64,000 nucleotides of DNA from Streptomyces sp. WAC05374 (GTDB taxonomy: Bacteria > Actinomycetota > Actinomycetes > Streptomycetales > Streptomycetaceae), in assembly GCF_004353505.1 (NCBI RefSeq), contig NZ_SMNQ01000003.1:62001-126000 (forward strand), given 5' to 3'. The notes beneath the pieces are model-generated. The model did not search any database and was not told the DNA's origin. It saw only the letters and a program-made list of their open reading frames with translations. The translations under genes were made by a program, and so were the position numbers. Of the stretch, positions 17,880 through 27,117 are shown one piece after another; within the stretch, counting starts at the first letter, position 1, and each line of letters opens with the position of its first letter.

Positions 17880-19127
17880 TCAGAGCACCCGCTCGCCGCG
17901 GCGCCAGACGCCCGTCACCAGGGGAACGCCCGGGCGGTAGGCGAGGTGGACGTGGGAGGGGGCGTCCAGGAGGGTGAGGTCGGCGCGGGCGCCGGGGGTG
18001 AGGCGGCCGATGTCGGTGCGGCGCAGGGCGGCCGCGCCGCCGGCCGTGGCGGACCAGAGGGCCTCGTCGGGGGTCATCCCCATGTCGCGTACGGCGAGCG
18101 CGATGCAGAACGGCACGGAGGACGTGAACGACGAGCCGGGGTTGCAGTCCGTGGAGAGGGCCACCGTGACGCCCGCGTCGAGCAGGCGGCGGGCGTCCGG
18201 CCATTCGGCGCGGGTGGAGAACTCGGCGCCCGGCAGGAGCGTGGCGACCGTGTCGCCGCTCGCCAGGGCGTCCACGTCGGCCTGCGTCAGGTGCGTGCAG
18301 TGGTCGGCGGACGCGGCGTCGAGTTCGACCGCGAGCTGGACGCCGGGGCCGTACGAGAGCTGGTTGGCGTGGATGCGCGGGTGCAGGCCCCGGGCCTTGC
18401 CGGCGGTGAGGATCGCGCGCGCCTGGTCGCCGTCGAAGGCGCCCTTCTCGCAGAACACGTCGATCCAGCGGGCGTACGGCGCGCAGGCGTCCAGCATCGG
18501 GCCGGTGACGAGGTCGACGTAACCGGCCGGGTCGTCGGCGTGGTCGGGGGAGACGATGTGCGCGCCGAGGTAGGTGACCTCGTCGGTGTGGCGTGAGGCG
18601 ATCCGCAGCGCGCGGGCCTCGTCCTCGACGGTGAGGCCGTAGCCGGACTTGGTCTCGAAGGTGGTCGTGCCCTGGCGGAGCGCCTCGCCCAGGTAGCGGG
18701 TGAGGTTGGCCTCGAGCGCCTCGTCGGTGGCGGCGCGGGTCGCGGCGACGGTGGTGCGGATGCCGCCGGCGGCGTACGGCTGCCCGGACATGCGGGCGTT
18801 GAACTCGGCGGTGCGGTCGCCCGCGAAGACCAGGTGGGAGTGGGAGTCGACGAATCCGGGGATCACGGCCCGGCCGCCCGCGTCGACACGATTGTCAGTG
18901 GCGGGTGCTTTGCTTGATTCACCGATCCAGACCACGCGGTCGCCGTCGATGACGACTGCCGCGTCCTGGATCAGTCCGAGGGGGGATCCATCACCGAGGG
19001 AGGGGTCGTTGGTGACCAGGCTGGCGATGTTGGTGATGACGGTGGCCGTCGCCGCGACGGTGTTGTTCGCCGTCGCGGGGGCGGCCGTCGCCGGAGGGGT
19101 GTTCGTCGTCTCGTTGCCGCTGTTCAT
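17880..19127 (-). CDS. hutI: Imidazolonepropionase
   Basis: A 415-residue amidohydrolase-superfamily enzyme that opens 4-imidazolone-5-propionate to N-formimino-glutamate, third step of histidine breakdown. Visible are the metal motif [33 protein letters not shown] and [10 protein letters not shown] with its metal Asp. The first 25 residues are Thr/Ala-rich and not conserved, so a later start is possible; ATG 19127 has only a distant GGAG. Last gene of the 23420-17880 hut unit, 17 bases after hutF. Confidence 0.92.
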   Translation of the reverse strand: MNSGNETTNTPPATAAPATANNTVAATATVITNIASLVTNDPSLGDGSPLGLIQDAAVVIDGDRVVWIGESSKAPATDNRVDAGGRAVIPGFVDSHSHLVFAGDRTAEFNARMSGQPYAAGGIRTTVAATRAATDEALEANLTRYLGEALRQGTTTFETKSGYGLTVEDEARALRIASRHTDEVTYLGAHIVSPDHADDPAGYVDLVTGPMLDACAPYARWIDVFCEKGAFDGDQARAILTAGKARGLHPRIHANQLSYGPGVQLAVELDAASADHCTHLTQADVDALASGDTVATLLPGAEFSTRAEWPDARRLLDAGVTVALSTDCNPGSSFTSSVPFCIALAVRDMGMTPDEALWSATAGGAAALRRTDIGRLTPGARADLTLLDAPSHVHLAYRPGVPLVTGVWRRGERVL

Positions 19128-19144
19128 GGTGCGCGATCTCTCCT

Positions 19145-20518
19145 TCAGCCGTGCAGCGCGGCGATCGACTCCGCGAGGGCTCGGGGTACGTCGGGAATCA
19201 GGGAGTGGGCCGCGTCCCGTACGACATGGCGGCCTCCCACGACCGTATGGCGCACATCCGCTGCCGACGCGGCGAATACCGCTGTCTCAGCTCCCAGACG
19301 CGGCAGCGGTCCCGCTGTCCTGACCGTGTCGAGGGCGATCGTCGTGAAGTCGGCGAGCGCCCCGGCCTCCAGGCGCCCGGCGCCGGGCCAGCCCAGGGCC
19401 GCGTGACCGTCGGCGGTGGCGGCGCGCAGGAGCGCGGCGGCCGTCCAGTGGCCCCGGGTGCGGGAGCGGAGGCGCTCGTCGAGCTCCATCGCCCGCGCCT
19501 CCTCCAGCAGGTCGATCACCGCGTGGCTGTCGCTGCCCAGCGACAGGGGCGAGCCGGCGCGCTGGAGGGCGGCGGCCGGGCCGATGCCGTCGGCGAGGTC
19601 CCGTTCGGTCGTCGGGCACATGCAGGTGCCGGTGCCGGTACCGCCGAGCAGGGCGATGTCCTCGTCGGTGAGGTGGGTGTTGTGCACCCCCGTGGTGCGC
19701 GGGCCCAGCACGCCGTGGTCGGCGAGCAGCCGGGTGGGGGTGCAGCCGTGGGCGGCCAGGCAGGCGTCGTTCTCGGCCGTCTGCTCGGAGAGGTGGACGT
19801 GCAGGGGCGCCTGGCGGCCGGTGGCCCACTGGGCGACCGTGGAGAGCTGCTCGGCGGGGACGGCGCGCACGGAGTGGACGGCCGCGCCGACGCGTACGCC
19901 CTCGCGCTCCTTGAGGAGGGAGGCGCGCTCGGCCCACGCCTCGGCGGTGCCGTCGGAGAACCTGCGCTGGTGCTCGTTGGGCGGCTCGCCGAAGCCGGAG
20001 GACAGGTACGCCGTGTCGAGCAGCGTGATGCGGATGCCCGCCTCGCCTGCCGCCGCGATGAGCGCCTCGCCCATGGCGTTGGGGTCGGCGTACGGGGTGC
20101 CGCCGGGCGCGTGGTGCAGGTAGTGGAACTCGCCGACGGCCGTGATGCCCGCGAGCGCCATCTCCGCGTACACGGCCCGGGCGAGCGCGAAGTAGCTGTC
20201 GGGGGTCAGGCGGGAGGCGACCTGGTACATGACCTCGCGCCAGGTCCAGAAGGTGCCGGAGCCGACCTGGACGGTGGAGCGCAGGGCCCGGTGGAAGGCG
20301 TGGCTGTGCGCGTTGGCCAGGCCGGGGAGGGTCAGGCCGCGCAGGGTGACGGCGCCGCGCGGCGGGGTGAGGACGCCGGTGCGTACGGCGGTGATGCGGC
20401 CGTCGGAGACGTCGAGCGCCACGCCGGGCTCGACGGGGGTCCCCCCTGCTCCAGCGGAGCCGAGAGTTTGGGGGAGGGTGCCGAGCCAGGCGTGTTCGGC
20501 CCAGTAGGTCAGTGGCAC
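19145..20518 (-). CDS. hutF: Formimidoylglutamate deiminase
   Basis: A 457-residue amidohydrolase (ATZ/TRZ-like) converting N-formimino-glutamate to N-formyl-glutamate and ammonia. Key segments are [12 protein letters not shown] (metal His-x-His), [28 protein letters not shown] and [19 protein letters not shown] start overlaps the M20 gene stop by 10 bases. Residues about 14-28 ([14 protein letters not shown] region) are encoded by a repeat-like GC-rich element and look inserted between the first strand and the conserved PGVALDV. Confidence 0.9.
   Translation of the reverse strand: MPLTYWAEHAWLGTLPQTLGSAGAGGTPVEPGVALDVSDGRITAVRTGVLTPPRGAVTLRGLTLPGLANAHSHAFHRALRSTVQVGSGTFWTWREVMYQVASRLTPDSYFALARAVYAEMALAGITAVGEFHYLHHAPGGTPYADPNAMGEALIAAAGEAGIRITLLDTAYLSSGFGEPPNEHQRRFSDGTAEAWAERASLLKEREGVRVGAAVHSVRAVPAEQLSTVAQWATGRQAPLHVHLSEQTAENDACLAAHGCTPTRLLADHGVLGPRTTGVHNTHLTDEDIALLGGTGTGTCMCPTTERDLADGIGPAAALQRAGSPLSLGSDSHAVIDLLEEARAMELDERLRSRTRGHWTAAALLRAATADGHAALGWPGAGRLEAGALADFTTIALDTVRTAGPLPRLGAETAVFAASAADVRHTVVGGRHVVRDAAHSLIPDVPRALAESIAALHG
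20435..20477. repeat. Short palindromic repeat element inside hutF
   Basis: The segment begins with GGGGGTCCCCCC and ends with TTTGGGGGAGGG around CTCCAGCGGAGCC. I recognise this as a type of short palindromic repeat often seen between genes in Streptomyces. Here it lies in frame near the 5' end of hutF and adds about 14 residues. Confidence 0.5.
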
Positions 20519-21759
20519 GCCAGGCCCTCCAGTACGTCGGCGAGGGCATGGACGCCGGCCGCGCAGTCGTCCTCGGCCGCGTACTCGGCCGGGGAGTGGG
20601 AGACGCCCGTGGGGTTGCGGACGAACAGCATGGCGGTGGGGACGGAGGCCGACAGGATGCCCGCGTCGTGTCCGGCGCCGGTGCCGAGGACCGGTACCTG
20701 GCCGCCGAGGATCTTGGCCAGCTCGTCCCGCAGGGCGTGCTCGAACTCGACGACGGGGGTGAAGGATTCCCGGACGACGGTGAGGTCGATGCCCTGGCGG
20801 TCGGCCGCTTCCCGGGCGGCCGCCTCGATACCCGACACGACGGTGTCGAGCGTCGCCTGGTCGGCGGCCCGGGAGTCGAGCCAGCCGCGTACGAGGGAGG
20901 GGATGGCGTTGACGCCGTTGGGCTCGACCGCGATCTTGCCGAAGGTGGCGACGGCGCCCGCGAGTTCCGCCTCGCGGCGGGCCGCCAGGACGGTCTCGGC
21001 GTACGTGAGCATCGGGTCGCGCCGGTCGGCCAGCCGGGTGGTGCCGGCGTGGTTGGCCTCGCCGTGGAAGTCGTACCGCCAGCGGCCGTGCGGCCAGATG
21101 GCCGAGGCGATGCCGACGGCGTCGCCGGTCAGGTCCAGGGCGCGGCCCTGCTCGACGTGCAGTTCGACGAACGCGCCGATCCGGGCCAGGCGCTCGGGGT
21201 CCGGGCCGATGGCCTCCGGGTCGTACCCGGCCGCCTCCATGGCCTGCGGGAGGGTGATGCCGTCGGCGTCGCGCAGTGCGTACGCGGCCGTCTTCGTGAG
21301 CTGCCCGGCCGTGAGGCGGGAGCCGACGCAGGCGAGGCCGAAGCGGGCGCCCTCCTCGTCGCCGAAGTTGGTGATGGCCAGCGGCCGGCTCAACCGGGCG
21401 CCCCGGCGGCGGAGTTCATCGAGGGCGGCGAAGGAGGAGACGACGCCGAGCGGGCCGTCGAAGGCGCCGCCGTCCGGGACGGAGTCCAGGTGGGAGCCGG
21501 TGACGACGGCGTCGGAGCCGAGGGGGTCGCCGAGCCAGGCCCACTGGTTGCCGTTGCGGTCGGTCTCGTAGGTGAGCCCGCGCGCCTCGGCCTGCTCCTG
21601 GAACCAGGTGCGGCAGTCCGCGTCGGCGCCGGTCCAGGCGTAGCGGCGGTAGCCACCGCTCCCGGTGTGGCGGCCGATGGGGGCGAGCTCGGCCCACATC
21701 TCGTGGAAGGAGGGCGGGTGTGCGCCGGTGGGCGGGTGTGCGCCCGTGGTGCCGGTCAC
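20509..21759 (-). CDS. AllC-like M20 amidohydrolase in the hut cluster
   Basis: A 416-residue member of the M20 peptidase/allantoate amidohydrolase family. Metal and catalytic motifs are [29 protein letters not shown], the dimer-domain GEANHAGTT and the late GTGAGHDAG. Usual annotation is allantoate or N-carbamoyl-amino-acid amidohydrolase. It lies between hutU and hutF with coding overlaps on both sides (4 and 10 bases), and no HutG is in the window, so it could be the N-formylglutamate hydrolase of this pathway. That is inference from position and from the chemistry of the family. Confidence 0.8.
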   Translation of the reverse strand: MTGTTGAHPPTGAHPPSFHEMWAELAPIGRHTGSGGYRRYAWTGADADCRTWFQEQAEARGLTYETDRNGNQWAWLGDPLGSDAVVTGSHLDSVPDGGAFDGPLGVVSSFAALDELRRRGARLSRPLAITNFGDEEGARFGLACVGSRLTAGQLTKTAAYALRDADGITLPQAMEAAGYDPEAIGPDPERLARIGAFVELHVEQGRALDLTGDAVGIASAIWPHGRWRYDFHGEANHAGTTRLADRRDPMLTYAETVLAARREAELAGAVATFGKIAVEPNGVNAIPSLVRGWLDSRAADQATLDTVVSGIEAAAREAADRQGIDLTVVRESFTPVVEFEHALRDELAKILGGQVPVLGTGAGHDAGILSASVPTAMLFVRNPTGVSHSPAEYAAEDDCAAGVHALADVLEGLACH

Positions 21760-23420
21760 GCTTCGTCACCCTCCCGCATCGGGACGCGGACGCCGCGCTC
21801 GTCGGCGACCGACTCGGCGCGGTCGTAGCCGGCGTCGACGTGCCGGATGACGCCCATGCCGGGGTCGTTGGTGAGGACGCGGCGGATCTTCTCGCCCGCG
21901 AGCGGGGTGCCGTCGGCGACCGTGACCTGCCCGGCGTGGATGGAGCGGCCCATGCCGACGCCGCCGCCGTGGTGGAGGGAGACCCAGGAGGCGCCGGAGG
22001 CGACGTTCACCATGGCGTTGAGGAGCGGCCAGTCGGCGATGGCGTCGGAGCCGTCCAGCATGGCCTCGGTCTCGCGGTAGGGGGAGGCGACGGAGCCGCA
22101 GTCGAGGTGGTCGCGGCCGATGGCGAGGGGGGCGGACAGCTCGCCGGAGGCGACCATGTCGTTGAAGCGTTCGCCGGCGCGGTCGCGCTCGCCGTAGCCG
22201 AGCCAGCAGATGCGGGCGGGCAGGCCCTGGAAGTGGACGCGTTCGCCGGCCATCTTGATCCAGCGGGCGAGCGACTCGTTCTCGGGGAAGAGGTCGAGGA
22301 TCGCCTTGTCGGTCCTGTGGATGTCGGCGGCGTCGCCGGACAGGGCGGCCCAGCGGAAGGGGCCCTTGCCCTCGCAGAACAGGGGGCGGATGTACGCGGG
22401 GACGAAGCCGGGGAAGGCGAACGCCCGGTCGTAGCCGGCGAGCTGCGCCTCGCCCCGGATGGAGTTGCCGTAGTCGAAGACCTCGGCGCCCGCGTCCATG
22501 AAGCCGACCATGGCCTCGACGTGCCGGGCCATCGACTCCCGGGCGCGGGTGGTGAAGCCCGCCGGGTCCTTGGCCGCGTACGACGCCATGTCGTCGAAGT
22601 CGACGCCGACGGGGAGGTAGGAGAGCGGGTCGTGGGCGGAGGTCTGGTCGGTGACGATGTCGATGGGCGCGCCCTCGGCCAGCATGCGCGGCAGCAGCTC
22701 GGCGGCGTTGCCGAGGAGGCCGATGGAGAGCGGGCGGCGGGCGTCGCGGGCCTCGACCGCGAGCTGGAGGGCGTGCTCCAGGGAGTCGGCCCTGACGTCC
22801 AGGTACCGGTGCTCGATGCGGCGCTCGATGGCGCGCGGGTCGCAGTCGACGCAGATGGCGACGCCGTCGTTCATGGTCACGGCGAGCGGCTGGGCGCCGC
22901 CCATGCCGCCGAGGCCGGCGGTGAGGGTGATCGTCCCGGCGAGGGTGCCGTCGAACTTCTTGGCGGCGACGGCGGCGAACGTCTCGTACGTGCCCTGGAG
23001 GATGCCCTGGGTGCCGATGTAGATCCAGGAGCCGGCCGTCATCTGGCCGTACATGGTCAGGCCGAGGTGCTCCAGGCGGCGGAACTCCTCCCAGTTCGCC
23101 CAGTCGCCGACCAGGTTGGAGTTGGCGATCAGGACGCGGGGCGCCCACTCGTGGGTCTGCATGACGCCGACGGGGCGGCCGGACTGGACGAGCATCGTCT
23201 CGTCCTGCTTGAGGGTCCTCAGGGTGCGGACCATGGCGTCGAAGGAGCGCCAGTCGCGGGCGGCCTTGCCGGTGCCGCCGTAGACCACGAGCTTGTCGGG
23301 GTGCTCGGCGACCTCGGGGTCGAGGTTGTTCTGGAGCATCCGCAGGGCGGCTTCCTGCTGCCATCCCAGGGCGCTCAGTTCCGTACCGCGCGGGGCCCGT
23401 ACGGGGCGGGGTCCTGACAT
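21756..23420 (-). CDS. hutU: Urocanate hydratase
   Basis: A 554-residue enzyme, the usual length, adding water to urocanate with NAD+ as electrophile. Visible are [12 protein letters not shown] near the start, the NAD-binding [36 protein letters not shown], the active-site region [16 protein letters not shown] with its cysteine, and [14 protein letters not shown] 23420 follows GAGGAGG at 9 bases. First gene of the hut unit, divergent from the decarboxylase; the spacer has a candidate operator. Confidence 0.95.
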   Translation of the reverse strand: MSGPRPVRAPRGTELSALGWQQEAALRMLQNNLDPEVAEHPDKLVVYGGTGKAARDWRSFDAMVRTLRTLKQDETMLVQSGRPVGVMQTHEWAPRVLIANSNLVGDWANWEEFRRLEHLGLTMYGQMTAGSWIYIGTQGILQGTYETFAAVAAKKFDGTLAGTITLTAGLGGMGGAQPLAVTMNDGVAICVDCDPRAIERRIEHRYLDVRADSLEHALQLAVEARDARRPLSIGLLGNAAELLPRMLAEGAPIDIVTDQTSAHDPLSYLPVGVDFDDMASYAAKDPAGFTTRARESMARHVEAMVGFMDAGAEVFDYGNSIRGEAQLAGYDRAFAFPGFVPAYIRPLFCEGKGPFRWAALSGDAADIHRTDKAILDLFPENESLARWIKMAGERVHFQGLPARICWLGYGERDRAGERFNDMVASGELSAPLAIGRDHLDCGSVASPYRETEAMLDGSDAIADWPLLNAMVNVASGASWVSLHHGGGVGMGRSIHAGQVTVADGTPLAGEKIRRVLTNDPGMGVIRHVDAGYDRAESVADERGVRVPMREGDEA

Positions 23421-23519
23421 GGGGGATGCCTCCTCGGATGGGTGCGGATCGGGTGACCGATCGCGGGCGGGTCGCGGGGCGGGCGGGGTGTCCGTCCGGA
23501 CCAGCGACTGCAGAGTAGA

Positions 23520-23544
23520 TATTCACATACTGGCGTGCTGAATA
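23520..23544. promoter_or_regulatory. Candidate operator between hutU and the decarboxylase
   Basis: An inverted repeat TATTCA (23520-23525) / TGAATA (23539-23544) with a 13-base spacer in the only AT-rich part of the divergent 23421-23594 spacer. On the minus strand a TTGACT sequence lies just upstream. It is placed to control both directions, but no regulator gene adjoins it. Confidence 0.35.
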
Positions 23545-23594
23545 GATGTAGTCAACGGCTGCGGCGCCCGGCGCCGGATGATTGGCTGGAGGAC

Positions 23595-24917
23595 ATGGCT
23601 TCAGACCGTCGCGACCAGGCCGTCCGAGCAGCAGTCGACCAAGCCCTCCTGACCGGGACCGAACCCGTCGCCGCCCTCCTCGACATCACCGGCGTCCGCG
23701 CCTCCGCGGCCGCCCTCCGCGCCGCCTTCGCCGATGTCACCGACGCGCCCGTCCTCCATGCCTTCGCCGTCAAGGCCTCCCCGCTCGTCCCCGTGCTGCG
23801 GCTGCTGTACGAGGAGGGTCTCGGCGCCGAGGTCGCCAGCCCGGGCGAGCTGGCCCTGGCCCGGGCCGCCGGCGTCGCTGCCGACCGGATCGTGCTGGAC
23901 TCCCCCGCCAAGACCCCCGCCGAGCTGCGCGAGGCCCTCGCCCTCGGGATCGCCGTGAACGCCGACAACCCGCAGGAGCTGGCCCGCCTCGACGCCCTGT
24001 TGCACGAGACGCCCAGCCGTTCCCCGATCGGCCTGCGCGTCAACCCCCAGATCGGCGGCGGCACCATCGACGCCCTGTCCACGGCCACCGCCACCTCCAA
24101 GTTCGGCGTCGCCCTGCGCGACGAGGGCGCCCGCGCCCGCGTCGTCCGCGCGTACCTGGACCGGCCCTGGCTCACCCGCCTGCACACCCACTCCGGCTCG
24201 CAGGGCCTGCCGCTGTCCCTGCTGGTCACCGGCATCAGGGAGGTGTACGAGCTGGCCGAGGAGATCAACGCGGCCGCCGGGCGCCGCCAGGTCGACACCC
24301 TCGACATCGGCGGCGGCCTGCCGGTGAACTTCGCCTCCGACGAGGAGACGCCCACGTACGCGGAGTACGCCCGGCTCCTGGCCGCCGAGGTCCCGGGGCT
24401 GTTCGACGGGCGGTACGGCCTGGTCACCGAGTTCGGCCGGTCGCTGCTGGCCAAGCACGGCACCGTCCTGGCCCGCGTCGAGTACACCAAGACGTCCGGC
24501 TCGCGGCCCATCGCCGTCACGCACGCGGGCGTCCAGGTCGCCACCCGCACGGTGTACGACCCCGTCTCCTGGCCGCTGCGGATCGCCGCGTACGACGCCA
24601 CGGGGATGCCCAAGGCGGGTGGCCCGCTCGTCGACCAGGACGTGGCCGGGCCGGCCTGCTTCGCCGGCGACCTGCTGGCCGTCCGGCGCCCGCTGCCGCT
24701 GCTCGCACCGGGCGACATCGTGGCCGCCCTGGACACCGGGGCGTACTACTTCGCGCACCACTACGCGTACAACTCCCTCGCCCGGCCGGGGGTGTACGGG
24801 TTCGTGGCCCGCGAGGACGGCTCCGTCCGCTTCGCGACCGTGCGCCCGCCGCAGACCGTCGCGGAGATCGTCGCGGAGGCGGGCGGCGGAGACCCGGACG
24901 TGCTGCTCCGGGACTGA
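23595..24917 (+). CDS. LysA-like PLP-dependent amino acid decarboxylase (fold type III)
   Basis: A 440-residue alanine-racemase-fold enzyme. HAFAVKASPL carries the Schiff-base lysine, LHTHSGSQG and DIGGGLPVNF bind the phosphate, and AYYFAHHYAYNS lies near the end as in the family. It is usually annotated diaminopimelate decarboxylase, but as a divergent paralogue next to hut and an amino acid permease it probably acts on another amino acid. ATG 23595 has TGGAGGAC just upstream. The permease follows after 38 bases, so the two are likely one unit. Confidence 0.75.
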   Translation: MASDRRDQAVRAAVDQALLTGTEPVAALLDITGVRASAAALRAAFADVTDAPVLHAFAVKASPLVPVLRLLYEEGLGAEVASPGELALARAAGVAADRIVLDSPAKTPAELREALALGIAVNADNPQELARLDALLHETPSRSPIGLRVNPQIGGGTIDALSTATATSKFGVALRDEGARARVVRAYLDRPWLTRLHTHSGSQGLPLSLLVTGIREVYELAEEINAAAGRRQVDTLDIGGGLPVNFASDEETPTYAEYARLLAAEVPGLFDGRYGLVTEFGRSLLAKHGTVLARVEYTKTSGSRPIAVTHAGVQVATRTVYDPVSWPLRIAAYDATGMPKAGGPLVDQDVAGPACFAGDLLAVRRPLPLLAPGDIVAALDTGAYYFAHHYAYNSLARPGVYGFVAREDGSVRFATVRPPQTVAEIVAEAGGGDPDVLLRD

Positions 24918-24955
24918 TCGGGCATCACCCGGGACCGCAGGGGCAGAACCACCCC

Positions 24956-26308
24956 ATGACCACCACCGAACAGCCCCCGGGGGCCCAGGAGGAGCCGGCG
25001 CTCAAGCGGGTCATCGGGCCGCGGCTCCTCATCCTCTTCGTCATCGGCGACATCCTGGGCACCGGCATCTACGCCACCACCGGCAAGGTGGCCGGAAAGG
25101 TGGGGGGCGCGCTCTGGCTGCCCTTCGTGATCGGGTTCGTCGTCGCGATCCTGACGGCGGCGTCGTACGTCGAACTCGTCGGCAAGTACCCGAAGGCGGC
25201 CGGCGCCGCGCTCTACACCCAGAAGGCGTTCAAGGTCCCCTTCCTGACCTTCATCGTCGCCTTCATGGTGATGTGCTCGGGCCTGTCGTCCGCGAGCGCC
25301 GCCGCCCGCGCGTTCAGCGGCGACTACCTCGCCGAGTTCACCGACGCGGTCCCGCCCACACTGGTCGCGATCCTCTTCATCCTCGCCCTGGCCGCGCTGA
25401 ACCTGCGGGGCGTGTCGGAGTCCGTGAAGACGAACGTCGTCCTCACCCTGGTCGAGCTGACCGGCCTCGCGATCATCCTCGCCATCGGCGCGTGGGCGGT
25501 GCTGACCGGGGGCGGCGAACCGTCGCGGCTGGGCGAGTTCCAGGCGACCGGCACCGGGTACGCGCTGATCACCAGCGTGCTGGGCGCCACGGCGCTCGGC
25601 TTCTTCGCGTTCGTCGGCTTCGAGGACTCCGTCAACATGGCGGAGGAGACCCGGGACCCTGTCCGCACCTTCCCCCGGGCGATCTTCCTGGGCGTCGCGG
25701 TCACCGGCACTCTCTACGTGCTGGTGGCGCTGGTCTCGTCGCTCCTGGTGGACCACCGCACACTGGAGAGGTCCAGCGGCCCGCTGCTGGAGGTCGTCAA
25801 GGCCGGCGGACTGGACTTCCCGCCCAAGGCGTTCGCGCTCATCGCGCTGTTCGCCGTCACCAACTCGGCGCTCATCAACATCATGATGGCCTCGCGCCTC
25901 TGCTACGGCATGGCCAACGAACGCATCCTGCCGCGCGCCATGGGCCGCGTCCTGCCCGTGCGCCGCACCCCCGTGGTCGGGATCGTCTTCGTCTCGCTGC
26001 TCGCCATCGGCCTGGTCTCCACGGGCGAGATCGAGGGCCTGGGCGACACCACGGCCTTCCTGCTGCTGTGCGTCTTCGCGGTGGTCAACATCGCGGTACT
26101 GGTACTGCGCCGTGACCGGGTCGCGCACGACCACTTCCGTACGCCGACGGTACTGCCGGTCCTGGGGGCGATCACCTCGCTGATCCTGGCCAGCCCACTG
26201 GCCGACCGGGACGCGGACGTCTACATCCGGGCGGGCGTGCTGGTGGCGATCGGCGTGGCGCTGTGGGCCGTCAACAAGCTCGTGATGAGGACCCGCGGAG
26301 AGGCGTAA
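24956..26308 (+). CDS. APC family amino acid permease
   Basis: A 450-residue protein with about 12 membrane helices. The first helix has GDILGTGIYATTGKVAG, the APC substrate-binding break, and helix 6 carries FFAFVGFEDSVNMAEE. The substrate is not readable; the upstream decarboxylase suggests an amino acid or amine. ATG 24956 follows the decarboxylase by 38 bases with GGGG in between. The C-terminus ends in a short basic tail. Confidence 0.85.
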   Translation: MTTTEQPPGAQEEPALKRVIGPRLLILFVIGDILGTGIYATTGKVAGKVGGALWLPFVIGFVVAILTAASYVELVGKYPKAAGAALYTQKAFKVPFLTFIVAFMVMCSGLSSASAAARAFSGDYLAEFTDAVPPTLVAILFILALAALNLRGVSESVKTNVVLTLVELTGLAIILAIGAWAVLTGGGEPSRLGEFQATGTGYALITSVLGATALGFFAFVGFEDSVNMAEETRDPVRTFPRAIFLGVAVTGTLYVLVALVSSLLVDHRTLERSSGPLLEVVKAGGLDFPPKAFALIALFAVTNSALINIMMASRLCYGMANERILPRAMGRVLPVRRTPVVGIVFVSLLAIGLVSTGEIEGLGDTTAFLLLCVFAVVNIAVLVLRRDRVAHDHFRTPTVLPVLGAITSLILASPLADRDADVYIRAGVLVAIGVALWAVNKLVMRTRGEA

Positions 26309-26376
26309 CCGGCGACCTTATCCGGTCGGGGGCACGTTCCTGCGGAAAATGCCAGAACTCCCACCAGGTGTGCGAA

Positions 26377-26417
26377 CGTTGCGTAGCGTCGTGGTCACAG
26401 CCTAGAGCGACGCAACG
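26377..26417 (+). promoter_or_regulatory. Promoter with flanking inverted repeat before the roadblock cluster
   Basis: TTGCGT (26379-26384) and TAGAGC (26403-26408) with an 18-base spacer form a plausible promoter. The arms CGTTGCGT (26377-26384) and ACGCAACG (26410-26417) are perfect inverted repeats bracketing it, so a repressor site or a loop is possible. The GTG of the first gene is 23 bases further on. Confidence 0.4.
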
Positions 26418-26439
26418 GCGAACTGGGAGGGGAGCCCGC

Positions 26440-27117
26440 GTGCCCGGAATCGACGAGTGCCTGCGCGAAGTGATGAGCCTGCCGGGCGCGCTGGGGGCGG
26501 CACTCGTCGACTGGACCAGCGGCCTCGCCCTCGGTACGGCCGGCCACTCGCCCGTGGGCGACCACGAGACGACGGCGGCGGAGACGGCGGAGCTGGCCCG
26601 GGCGGCGGCGGAGTACGAGTCGTTCGCCCCCGACGCCTTACCGGCACGGGACGCCGGCGCGCCGTCCGCGGGGGCCGGCCACGGCGCGACCCCGGCGCTG
26701 CCGGCGGGGACGGCCCCGGGCGCGGCGGAGACGCGGGGGGAGAACCGGACGGAGACGCGGTTGGAGACGCGGGCGGCGGGCGCCGCTGCGGGACTTCCGG
26801 CGCTCCCGGCGCTCCCGTCCGTGCCGGGTGGCGGCCTGCCCGCCGTGCCGGGTGGCGTCCCCGCCCTCCTCCCGGCCCTGCCCGGCGGCATCCCCGGCGG
26901 CGTCCCGGGCGGCGTCCCCGGCGGCGTGGACGCGAAGGCCCCGCCCGTCGAGGACGTCATCGTCACCACCCGTACCGCCTACCACGTGCTGCGGTTCGTC
27001 GAGACGACCTTCGACAGCAGCGTCTTCCTCCACCTGTGGCTGGACCGCTCCACCGGCAACCTGGCCCTGGCCCGCCTCCGCCTGCGGGAGTTGGCCGAGC
27101 GGCTGGTACTGGTATGA
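26440..27117 (+). CDS. Roadblock-like protein split by a low-complexity insert; contains a TTA codon
   Basis: A 225-residue protein starting at GTG 26440 behind GGGAGGGGAG. Residues 1-45 (ECLREVMSLPGALGAALVDWTSGLALGTAG) and about 165-225 (VEDVIVTTRTAYHVLRFVE..SVFLHLWLDRSTGNLALARLRL) line up with the two halves of the 124-residue paralogue at 28689. Between them lies an Ala/Gly/Pro-rich insert with PGGVP-type repeats. Codon 67 (26638-26640) is TTA, the only in-frame TTA I found in the window, so translation should depend on the bldA tRNA. It overlaps the next gene by ATGA. Function is unknown; roadblock proteins act as GTPase partners. Confidence 0.7.
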   Translation: MPGIDECLREVMSLPGALGAALVDWTSGLALGTAGHSPVGDHETTAAETAELARAAAEYESFAPDALPARDAGAPSAGAGHGATPALPAGTAPGAAETRGENRTETRLETRAAGAAAGLPALPALPSVPGGGLPAVPGGVPALLPALPGGIPGGVPGGVPGGVDAKAPPVEDVIVTTRTAYHVLRFVETTFDSSVFLHLWLDRSTGNLALARLRLRELAERLVLV

